NCBI RefSeq assembly: GCF_964199755.1
Contig: NC_133901.1
Span: forward strand, 7,975,016 to 8,039,015
Direction of reading: 5' to 3'
Length of the DNA: 64,000 nucleotides
Source: Larus michahellis
Lineage: Eukaryota > Chordata > Aves > Charadriiformes > Laridae
The position numbers were made by a program, and so were the translations under genes. Positions within the stretch are counted from its first letter, which is position 1. Each line of letters starts with the position of its first letter. Shown here one piece after another: positions 32,463 through 42,800 of this stretch. Under the pieces are notes generated by a model, which was not told the DNA's origin, ran no database searches, and saw nothing but the letters and a program-made list of their open reading frames with translations.

Positions 32463-34860
32463 CTGTAGGAAAAGATGAATGCAATTACAAACAGTTGCAC
32501 AACACCCTTTGCATTTGCATGTTCCCCGCCAAGACCATTTACTCTGCATCCACCATCTCTTTCCTTGCACTTTTCTCTGCATCCCTTTTCCTATACTTGT
32601 GTCTTTTAATCCAGATAATCACTTGGTTTAGCATGAGAAACATCTGGCCATGCTCATCACAGCTGACCCATACACAGAGACCCTTCAGCCCGGGCACAAG
32701 CCAGAAGACCTGCAGGAGTAGTGTCAGGCACATTTGGGCATCTGCCTGGAGGACTACATTACAAAGCCTCACTTTTTATGTGAAAAATAAAGCAAAATTA
32801 GCAAAACCTCCTGCCTGCTCACTCCTATTGACCGTCATCCTACAGAGCACTTGCTGTTCGGCTGCTCCTGTTAGCTGTGGTTGGAAGTGCTCCCACAGGT
32901 TCCCACAGAAGTTCAAGGCACTGACTGAGAGCTTCACGATCACCAAGACACATGATGTCACCCTTCTGAGTATAGGATTAGGAATAATTCAATAATGATT
33001 TCAGAATCCAACACAACTGCACATTATAAAAAGCTCTGCTCTAAAAGAATAAATGCAAACAAAATGAAACATCAAGTATTCATAAATTATGTCGATTTTC
33101 TCTTTGTTACCAAATGATTTTCTGGACTTGCATATTCTTTTAGCGTGAACTTCCACGTCCATTCTTTTTATTTTTAAATCGTTGATTCAGCTCAATCAGG
33201 AAGAAAGAACAAAGTAAGAAGCACACATTTTTTCCTATAGGACAAATGACGCCTCTCAGATGACTTGTCATATAAAGCATCTTTGTTTCCTTTCTAAACC
33301 AGTGTACCAACCTGTAAATACAAGTGGAACAGACTCCCTTTCTTGCTGAACCTGTAATCTAACCTTCCTTAGAAGCTAAGGCACTTAATTACATGAAAAA
33401 GTCAACAAGATAAACGCTGGCTATCCTTGCCATCCAGAGGGCAAAAGGAGGTCCAACCCAAAGTCACCTGTTTGGGGGCTGGATTATAATCTTTCCATCT
33501 TTAAGAATTCAGTTTTAGAGGACAGGGTCATGATTTTTTCCGCTTTCACATAAAACCAAATCATTTAGGGGAAAATTGATTATCCACACAAAATCCCCAG
33601 TGATCACTGTTGCTCATTGCTGCTGTTCAACCCATTCTTCACCCCATCAGCTCCAGTAAGGGATAAATTATCCCTTCTCCATGTGTGTGTCACATCAGGA
33701 CCGGATACTGGGCACTGATTTTTGTCATAGACTCATGTTTGCTCCTGACCAGCCCCTGCCAACCTGACCATGAAGAGTTTAACTCCGGGGCGGTTGGTGG
33801 GTGAGGGCAGGTCTCAGCACTGGCAGGCAGAGAGGAGCCGGACCTTACAGCCAGCAGCAGGGAAGCAGCCGCAGTTGTGGAGAAGGAGGGTCATCTGCTG
33901 TCTCGGAAAAGAAAAAAAAAGCATCAAATTCTCCTTTTGAAGAATGTACTCATGCAGGAGTGTTTTGCCACTGCTGGAAATAACTAAACAGACTCATGAC
34001 TTCTGCACACTGAAAGCCAGCAGAAGAAAGAAATTGCAGCTTTAGAGACCTTGTAACTTTATGAGGAAATGGTAAATCAGTTTTCAAATCAAAACTGTTA
34101 CCATGTTGTACTGTAACAAACAATTCCTGCAACAAGCTCTAAATCCAGACACTTTCTAATTCCATAGCTGGATTCATGGATTGCCGTCAAATACTGGAAA
34201 AACATAATTAATAAAAAAATTATACCTTGCCAGTCTGCTTAGAAAATAAATTTCTCATAGCTAAGTATCATTAATCAGATTTTCATTATAATGGGCGAGA
34301 CTGTTCCTAAAATAAGCATTCCTAAATATACAAATGCATTTTAATAAAACTGAAATTTTTGACTTTTTCATTACATTAGCTCACCACCACTGATTCTAAA
34401 GTCATTCGTTTGAATGCCCCCACTAGGAAAGATTATGATTCACAGTGGACACAAAATATGAAGAATTAAACTTTGCCGCAGTGACATCTTGTTCAGCACA
34501 TCTATTTAATTGGATTAAATATCCACTAATTGTTAGTACGTGTCCCCATAATAACATTGTAATAAAACAGTTGTTCTTTGGTTTAGTCCCTAAAATAATA
34601 GAATTTCGGTATTGCAGTTCACAACAGGTATTTAATCCCAATCTCCCAGGTTTAAATATCAGGGAGATGATTGCACTTTGTCATTTAGTTGTTTCAAATT
34701 CTTATACAGGGGAGGAAAAACACTAGTCCTCCTGCAGCTGTACATTCATGACAGACTAACTTTTTGAGATAAATCATATTGTCACTATGTCTTAAATTCT
34801 ACAACTTCATTGCAAATATCCCGCCTGAAGACTAAACGATCAGTGCGTGCTATCTCCTAC
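32463..34860 (-). other. inferred OTOL1 first intron / upstream region
   Basis: This would be a 2.4-kb intron if the candidate 5' exon is right. Otherwise it is upstream sequence. It is AT-rich, especially 33.0-33.4 and 34.2-34.7 kb. I see no coding exon, interspersed repeat or RNA gene in it. Confidence 0.4.
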
Positions 34861-34861
34861 C

Positions 34862-35012
34862 TTATAAACGGTCCTGCTCCCAGGACGACCCCCCCTCAAT
34901 GGCACTTTGAAAAAGACAATCTTATTTTCGGAGAGAATCAGTTTTATTTGTGTATCGGCTGCTCCTGTGGCCAATGAGAGCCTGCACGGTGCGGGGAGAA
35001 GCGGGGATTGGC
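34862..35012 (-). promoter_or_regulatory. OTOL1: candidate OTOL1 promoter and 5' non-coding exon
   Basis: OTOL1 needs an upstream exon because its coding exon starts with an acceptor. The best candidate I see, on the minus strand, is an exon ending GTTTATAAG with donor GTAGGA (exon end at 34861). A TATA-like AAATAAAA lies at 34942-34949, with two CCAAT motifs further upstream: one in minus orientation at 35007-35011 and one in plus orientation at 34971-34975. This predicts a start near 34,915 and a non-coding exon of about 50 nt without ATG. Only motif positions support this; RNA data could place the exon elsewhere. Confidence 0.35.
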
Positions 35013-38000
35013 AAAGTCCCCTGAAAGGAGCAAGGTGACATTGAAATTTGAGGAAATTCAAACGCTTTCCCTGACTGGGATGCTGCTCTTCACATGGGAC
35101 TTTTACGGCTCTTCCCGCAATATCAGTTTGGGGGGCTTTGGGGATGCTCCTTTTTCAACTCACAGCATCATATGTTGGTACCATCAGACTCAGCATGAAT
35201 TTGCCCATTTGCTTCAGCAGGGTCCAGGTTTCTCTGTGGGTATTTAATGTGCAGAGTTTGGCATCGCACTCCCCTCCCTGCAGTGGGAGTTTAGAAAGGG
35301 TAAGAGAGAAATTACAGAAATAGCTGTATGGGATCACGGGTGCATGTGTGCATGTGTCTGCATGGAAATGCACCCAAAGGGGAATTCAGTCTCAAATCCG
35401 GGCTGTCCCAGGTAAATGCGGAGATGGAGTAAGCAAATGCTGCCTCGTTGTCCCTCCACCTGCGGTGCAGGGCAGGGTACCTGCAGGAGGCTGTGCAGCA
35501 CGTCGGGGCAGCAGAACAAAACTCCGCTGGGAAAAGGGACAAATCCACCCCAGGAGGGTTGCTGCAAAGTTGTTCTTATTGGAACTGATAACCCCTCTGG
35601 ATTTCACAGGCTAATTGATTTTCCTCAGTCTTTCCCAGCAATCACAGCACTCGTTTCCTTCCCCAGTGACCTTAAAATGGGCCAGCGTTTATTCTTAGAT
35701 TTCCCAACCCGGTTCAGAGTCCGGTACGAAACGCAGGAATGTGAGGCTGCCTTTCATTGCCTTGTCTTGGTGAAATATGAGCAAGGAAACCATCTCATTC
35801 AATCAGTCTGAATTTACTACACACCAGTACACTCCAAGCTCAGCTGACGGCCAAGAAAGGCTGCTTGTTTCAGGCAGGCTACAGAAAACAATCAATTCTC
35901 CCTTAATGTAAGGGGAGAGAATTGTAATCCTCCATGATTTATTTGCGACCACCTTCTCCTGCACAACAGTCTAGAGCTTTCAGCAATAACAAGTTGATTA
36001 AGGAAAGTCTATTACTAAACATACCAGGCTAGATCGATTCCCCAGCTTTTCAGGCTATTCCAAAGAAATCAATTAGGAGTTTTGCAGCGAGATGCTCTAG
36101 CCCCATGTAGGACACGGGCTTGTCACTGCTCCTGCAATGGAACCTCCACCAGCACTCACTGCTCCTCGTTCTCACTGCTGGAAACAGCGCTGGATCCTGA
36201 ATTCAACCAGTTCTTTTTAAAAAATTAGTAACCCTTTTCAGGACTGTAATTGGACACAGTGTTTCCAAGTGAAGTTAAAAATACTTGCATCTTCAGCAGT
36301 TATATTTCTGACAAGACCACAGACACATAAATTGAAGACAAAAGGCAATCAAACCAATTATAATAAAATCCTTATTTTGATCTTAACTCGGGACTTTTCT
36401 TCAGCAACAGAAGTTATTCCACAGGGGAATATTAACCATTTTTAAGCAAGATTACTGCATTTTATAGTGTTGCCTCCATATTCACCAAAGCTACTCTTTC
36501 ACAGACTTCAATTTAATGCCATATTTGCTGCACACTAAAGCTAAAGCCAGCTTTAATCCTGGGTTAGTGTATTTTCCTGAATAGCTTGAATAGTAGCAGT
36601 CTGCAATAGTATTATTAGATTATGGGACAACTGCAGGTTTTTTAATTATACAGTGCTTATTGAGTTACCGAAGCAGTTTGGAAAACTCATGGGTTGAGAG
36701 TGTAACTTAAGATTTAGCACTAGATTAACCACTCTGTTTATTTGGGGGATCTGCATCTACGTTTTACTGGTATAAATGATGCATGTGGGACATTAAAATT
36801 CCTTCAAAGTACATTTCAAACACACTCCTAGCCTTGCGTATTTGCAGATAACTGGTTTTGAATGAGATTTGCAAAGTTAAGTGAAAAAAAAAAGCTGTGT
36901 CCATGCTACCGATTTCCACCAGTACATCCACCAGCCATGGGTAGGAAGGGCTGCGATCTTCTCATAAGTGCTGGGTCACTAAAAGCTCCTGCCGGAGCTT
37001 GGCAAAAGCAAACACATGAAAGCCAGCGCATCCCGGAAAGCCAGAGGAAGCTTTAACCAGCATAAAGCAATTCCCCGAGGAAGAAGCATCCTTGCAACCA
37101 ATAATCCTTGCAACCCTAATGCCAGTTCCCCATCATTATCAGAGATGGGGAGGAAAGGAAGGATTTCGTCAGAGACCCTCACCTCTCCCCTCCTCTGCAG
37201 CCTGAGGCTCCTCCTGGGGCACAGGGCAATCCTGAACCTGGATGATGTGGCCAGAGCAACCTTGTACTTGCGGGATCCTCTCCTTGGCTACCTTTCTGAA
37301 ACACAGGCGGACACAGCAAGCTGTGTAAATATATTTTGCATTAAATTAATGGAGTATTTCATAATGAGATCAGCAAAGGAGATTCAAAAAGCACCTCCTG
37401 GAGGGTTCCACTTCAAAATGTTTGCAAATGAAAATAGAAAATTTAGACCTGCAGATAAAAAAAAAAAAAAAATCTGTTTTGGAAATACAATTAAGGAGGA
37501 AACAGTGAAAACTGAAGCAGCATAGAAAATAAGGCAGGTTTGTAATAACAGGTAATTTAAAATCTTAATGCTCAAGTATCAAGAAGGCAAACTGGAAAAA
37601 AGAATATTCACATAGAATAGGAAGTAGGCAAAAATGGAATTAAATTACACTCGAGCTGGGTAAAAAGCATTAAAAGGGAATTAATATTTCTGTGTGAAAA
37701 AACAATTAACACTTCTCACAAGATTTCCCACAACACTTTAGCAGACCTCCTGGAAGAGGCCCTCCTCTCCCCACCCAAATAATTTTATTTCCTGAAAAAC
37801 TGAAATGTGTTCTGGTCTCCTTTATTCATTATCACAAAACAATTGAGCTAAACAGAAAACAGACAGAAATGAAAATTTTCTGCCATGTTGTTAATTAGGG
37901 GAGGGAATATTTCCATACGAGATGGTACAACAGATAAATTAATCAAGTCAAGATACAACCTTTTTTCTCCTCTCTTATGTACTCAGTATGCCGCAGCCTC

Positions 38001-38059
38001 CTAAATGTCCCTTAGAGGCAGCACTACATGGAGAGCAGGAATTCACCCTTGCTGGGTGA
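35013..38059. other. intergenic, between candidate OTOL1 promoter and collagen pseudogene
   Basis: AT-rich sequence with a 12-base direct repeat (37,088 and 37,104). The 169-codon plus-strand ORF at 37,016-37,525 ends in lysine runs encoded by an A tract and shows no domain. It is probably chance. No C1q remnant was found downstream of the collagen pseudogene. Confidence 0.5.
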
Positions 38060-38085
38060 AAAAAAAGCAGAAGGCTGCTTTTTTT
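38060..38085. repeat. short perfect inverted repeat
   Basis: An 11-bp arm (seven A then GCAG) and its exact complement (CTGC then seven T) flank a 4-nt loop AAGG, at the 3' edge of the decayed collagen exon. Confidence 0.8.
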
Positions 38086-38528
38086 ATTTTTAAGATGCAC
38101 TGAAAAGCTACAGTTTCATTTTCTCCCCCGTTTTCCTTCTGTCCTTTCTGTCTTTTTCGACGTGGAAATTCAGCCAGCCCATGTTTTCCAGGCTGACCCC
38201 TTTTTCCAGGGACTTCAGGGTCTCCTTTGGGCCCCAACAATCCTCAGACATCAAGTGACCCCATGTGTCCCTTCCAGCCCTTCCCACCCATTTTTCCTCT
38301 GTCCCCCTTGGACCACTTTTCTCCCCAGTTACCTCTTGGTCCTGTGTCACCTCTGGGATCCAGTTGCTCCTTGTAGGCTGCAATTCCTGGAGGTCTTCCA
38401 GGACCAGTTTGTCCCCTCCAAGAAGGAAGTCCTGCTTCACCACTGAGCACCTCATTACTCTTCTCCCTTTGGTCCTCACTGTCCATGTCCTCCTGGAGAT
38501 CCTTGTATTCCCCTCTTCCCAATGTATC
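38060..38528 (-). pseudogene. decayed collagen (Gly-X-Y) exon, OTOL1-like organisation
   Basis: On the minus strand an acceptor (AACTAG, ending 38529) opens an exon in phase 1, as in OTOL1: GYIGKRGIQGSPGGHGQ, then TGA (38476-38478), then GPKGE. A frameshift near 38,455-38,470 moves the reading to a frame that holds the triplet register for over 30 repeats (GEAGLP, GQTGPG, GDTGPRGNW, GDRGKMGGKGWKGHM), with a second TGA at 38244-38246 and then GPKGDP, GKRGQPGKHG and KGQK. Many register glycines are now W, S, R, E, D or A, which are single-base changes from GGN. After the rod only AF, where a C1q domain would begin, can be seen; the rest of the domain is missing. It lies 5.6 kb upstream of the OTOL1 coding region on the same strand. 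I infer a dead short-chain collagen gene, perhaps an OTOL1 tandem paralogue; another C1q/collagen family is possible. Confidence 0.75.
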
Positions 38529-39834
38529 CTAGTTTATCCGCAAAAGGGAAAAAATTGTTAAATTCCCTTTACTAAGAACAACATCTCAGAATAGACAGAA
38601 CACAGCTCTGTGGGAGAACCTTCACTGGTTATCAAATTACATGTTGACCTACATAATGTCAACTTTGTTCACCTAAAGCAGGCAACATACGACTACTGAG
38701 AACTAAGCTGTAAGTGGTGTAAAAACAACAAACCAAGCAAGATACAAAAGATCAAAATCTTCTTCCATCTGGAGATGCTGCTCTTCAGATGCCATGGAGA
38801 ACAGCCCACTCTGGGGACACCGCAGCCATCCTGGAGCCCATGTGCGGTGTGCCCATCTGCGCAGCATTTGGGATGCTAGTTTGCAGTTTTTTGGTTTGGT
38901 TTTTTTTGCAAAAGAAAGAATTATGAAATAAATGCTTGAGCCAAACAAAACCTAAGATGCAAAAAAAAAAAAAAAATCTTTGTAATTTATCTCTACAGTT
39001 GTTCTAATTTCAGATTAAAATTTTGGGGGTCTTTCATTTGTGATGAGAATTTTAAATACTGTGTGGGGTAAATATTAAACAAGTCATTTATGTAGAAAAA
39101 GGAGCTGCTACACATGTAGGCTTTTAAAATGCTTGACTTGAAAAAAATACTGCCATAGGGATTTTCATTGGATGCAAAAGAATAAAATAATCTCCCTGAT
39201 AAATCAGTAGAATTGTATTTAGTGTTATTAAGATTCAGATATCAAGGGGAAAATAAGATCAGAAAAAAAAACCCTGCATCAGTCTGTGCCCGTATATCTC
39301 ACAAACCCTATACTATATGTTGTTTTAAATTTCCTAAGCGTGCAGGATGGCAGTGCAGTCACACCTAAATAGAGATTTATGGCACTTCAAAGTATAATGG
39401 CTAGAAGGATCCAAAAGCTACCGTTGCACATAAATAAGCATTTAGGGAGTTATTTAAGGACTATAAGAACTTCATGGTACCTATTACGTTCTATCGAGTC
39501 AATCACTCTAAGAGTCCCTAAATGCATATTTAAAATACCAGTAACACGTCCTTATTTATATGAGAGACCAGAATTAGAGCGCACGAGCTGTTGTAGCTCG
39601 TTGGGCTGAACTCCTACACCGGTGCTGATTTTTTAAGCCCTTTTAGGAGTGTAAATTGGCCCTGCAAACACCGCTGCAGTGGGGAGCAGAGCGCGGCCCC
39701 GCTCCAAGCCCTGCTCCGGGGCACGGATCTCCTTTGTCAGGACCTACAGATGCCTCTGGTCTTGACTAAGAAACACGTCCATTGTGCTCGCCTGGAAACT
39801 GTAGACGGCCAAAGGTAAAAAGTGATAAAATTAC

Positions 39835-39865
39835 CTGGCTCCCCTTTTTCACCCTGGTCTCCCTT
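39835..39865 (-). pseudogene. collagen exon fragment with intact splice donor
   Basis: On the minus strand this reads KGDQGEKGEPG and ends CCAG before donor GTAATT (starting 39834). The split Gly codon and phase match the OTOL1 first coding exon, which ends GEQGPPG. Upstream the frame meets a TGA within three codons, so the exon's 5' part is decayed or uses another boundary. It lies 1.3 kb upstream of the collagen exon at 38.5 kb, and I take both as parts of one dead gene. The fragment is short, so chance cannot be excluded. Confidence 0.5.
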
Positions 39866-42800
39866 TGTGTGTCAGGCTCGGGGATGTCACAGAAACCTTG
39901 CTTCTCTGGTGTACTGCTGTTTTCCTTCAGTGTGTTTAAGAAACAAAATAGTCCTCAATAGCCATGCCTTTGCTAATAGCAAGCGGTGGGATTGTTTTTC
40001 TCCTTGTCTCCAGTACCAACTTTCAGGGAAGATGATATTTGCTGGAGAGGGGTCTGAAATGCCAGCCTGGCTGGTGATAGTGGCTTGTCCCTTTGGGGTG
40101 AGGGCTGTCAGCCCCTCCGCCAGCCGCATGCTGCAGCTGAGGATGGCAAAGCAGCCCGGGAGCCCCCCGAAGTGCCACCCTCTGGGACCACTTCGGTGGC
40201 AAGTGTGCAAGCCTGGGTCAGTGGGGACAGTGGGTGCCCATGGCAGGTCCCCTATTCCTGGTCTCTGTCCCCTGCCGCCCCTGGTATCAAGGGGAATCAG
40301 CTGAATGCACCTCAAGAAAGGGCTTTCCCAGCAAAACGATTACTACTAAAAGAAGCAGAGAAGTGACACGCAGTCGTAATGCAGTGCAAGTACCACACCT
40401 GAAGAATATCTACCAATGCAGAAACTTCTTTCCCATCCGCAAAGACGGAGACTGTTGTATTCACAGGATTAGATGCTAAAATAAAGAAGAAAAACTGCAT
40501 ATGTTGTACAGTCCTTAAAGAAGCACAGAAAGATCTCCACTCTGACTATTCACAGGACACACAGAGCACCAGCTGCTTTATTGCAGCTTCCTGGAATATA
40601 TTTTTTCTGGTTGAAATCTCCTTTTTCATGTTTAATATATGAAACCCATGAGATAGATCCAATACCTAATACCTATGAGGTAATGTGCTGCCTTTGCATT
40701 CCTTCATGAGCTAATTCTGCAGCTTAAAGTGGCCACTCGACACTTCATGATGTATATCCCAGCATTTAATTATTCTGAGATCAAAATAATCCCAGAGAAA
40801 GTACATCATGCCTATAGCATATTGCAAACTAGCAGTTTTATGTATCCAAATTTATAATTGATTATGTTTAAATAGACACCTAACATTCAAAATATTTACT
40901 TCCCTCAGGCTAAATATTTGCCTGTGAATAACTGGTAGAAATCACAGTGACCTCTATAAACAGTCCTGAGCTGTAATTTACCTTTTAAAACTACTCACAC
41001 TGGGGACTATAAAATTGTATTTTGGATAGTATCATGGCGAGGAGATGAACTGTCAGAGTGATTTTATACGAACATCCAACTTTAATTGGATTTTCTGAAA
41101 AATTTAACGAGGAGAGGGTCCTTTCTGGCTTCTGGTGGGTGCAATTCAGAAACCAAAGTGCCTTTATGGAGCCAAAGTAAGAAGGAGAGAGGATCGGTGA
41201 GTTGGCAAAAGCCCACCCGGAGAAAGATGCACTGGAGGAGTCAACAGGCTGCTTGGACCACTCTGAGCTCAGGAGTTTCTACATCTAAACGCTGTAGTGG
41301 AGGGCGTGAGTTATATACATATATACATATTCCTTCCATTTCTAGGAAATTTACCTATTGCCTATTGTTGAACTCGAGGAATAAAAAGCACACCATAAAG
41401 TTTTATATTGTCTCTAATTTTTTGTACCCGTGGTTGTACTGCCCCATCTCACTCATCCCACATACCTGCCTTCCCCAAAGTTTTTAGGGGTACATCCCAT
41501 CATGTCAACGCCACCTTCTTCCAGCGCTCACCCGTGTATCACCCTCACTCCAACGCCAGACTTGGCAGCTCTACTGATGCGGGACAGGCATTAGTCTTTG
41601 AGGGTCACTCAAAGGAAATAGGCCGTTTCTCCCTTTTTCTTTGCAAAGACGCTACAAGCCCATAGAGGCCAAATACCTAAAGTTCAAAACTTGGTCAAAA
41701 ATTGTGAACCACCATTGTTCAAAAATTCATACTCTAATTTTCAAAATTTTAATATTTTTTTTTTTATAAAAATTGGGAAAGATTTGGCCACACAGCTGCT
41801 GTTGTACTTGGATCAGGTGCAATTATTCTCATACATGTAAAGTTCCCATAAAGTTCCACAAACAAAGAAAATTGGCTTGGCTGGCTGCTGAGTTTCAGGA
41901 AGTTTTTTTACTATTAGAACAGGCGACATTTACCAAAGGTGTATGCCGGGATCACTAATACAGCAGCAGCCTATTAATCAGCAAAGGGCAGGTGTTGTTT
42001 TCTAAGAACCTTTATGCCAGCACTGTGGATTAAGCCAAATATTATCAGTTTTCATCTAATTATTTCACAGAGGGTCTCTCTAGCTCCATACACCTGCCAC
42101 TTTCCCTTCTGAAAGACAAAATTTAATTAAAATCAGGAGATTATGCCTACGCACCTTCTTTTTAAAAAGGGAGATATAGTATCAGGAAGCAAGTCAGGCA
42201 CCAATACTGCAAACCTCATAGTTTTGCTGCGAGACTTGGGATATTTAGGACTCTTAACGCTTAAGCTCTTAAAACCCTGCGATTGCAGAAAATTGCAGAT
42301 TTCATTTTAAAAAGTCAGTTCTGAGCCCTGTGTTAAAAAGGCTCAGACTCTAGGAAGTAAATGACAATAATCCCAAATGTAATTATATTTAAACATTTCC
42401 AGGCTCATAATTTGAGAGGAAATAAGTCACAGCTTGGAATACTTAAGGGATATCAACCTGGTAACTACAACCAGCTTTACAGAGAGATAACAAGCTGTGT
42501 TTCTGATTTCTGATTGTGCCCTTGCCAGTACTAAGGTGTATACGTACAAACAGCATCAACTAAAATACAAGGAAACAGGACTCAGTGACAGACTCAGCCC
42601 TTTCCTAGTCCTCAGCTACGCTACCAGGCTTTTAATTATTGTAGCTCTTAAACAAAGTCTACGTTCTAGCCGCACCTGCCCAAGAGATGGCAATGTCTCC
42701 CTGTCAGACACAGCTTGTCCACGGCAAAGCACTTTGCATTAGCAAAAGCTTTTGTCCTAAGCTTATTATTCCATAATAAACACTGCAATCATTATCTATT

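Noticed and set aside
32482-32484. Upstream in-frame ATG of OTOL1
   Set aside because: It lies before the splice acceptor ending at 32,463, and the residues it adds would precede a normal signal peptide.
37016-37525. 169-codon plus-strand ORF
   Set aside because: No domain seen, ends in an A-tract lysine run, and has no promoter or splice context.
39887-40315. 142-codon minus-strand ORF near the collagen exon fragment, considered as an N-terminal exon of the dead gene
   Set aside because: It lacks a signal peptide, the FENxTLDxADFF motif and the CCDCC cluster. Similarity to the OTOL1 first coding exon is not convincing by eye.
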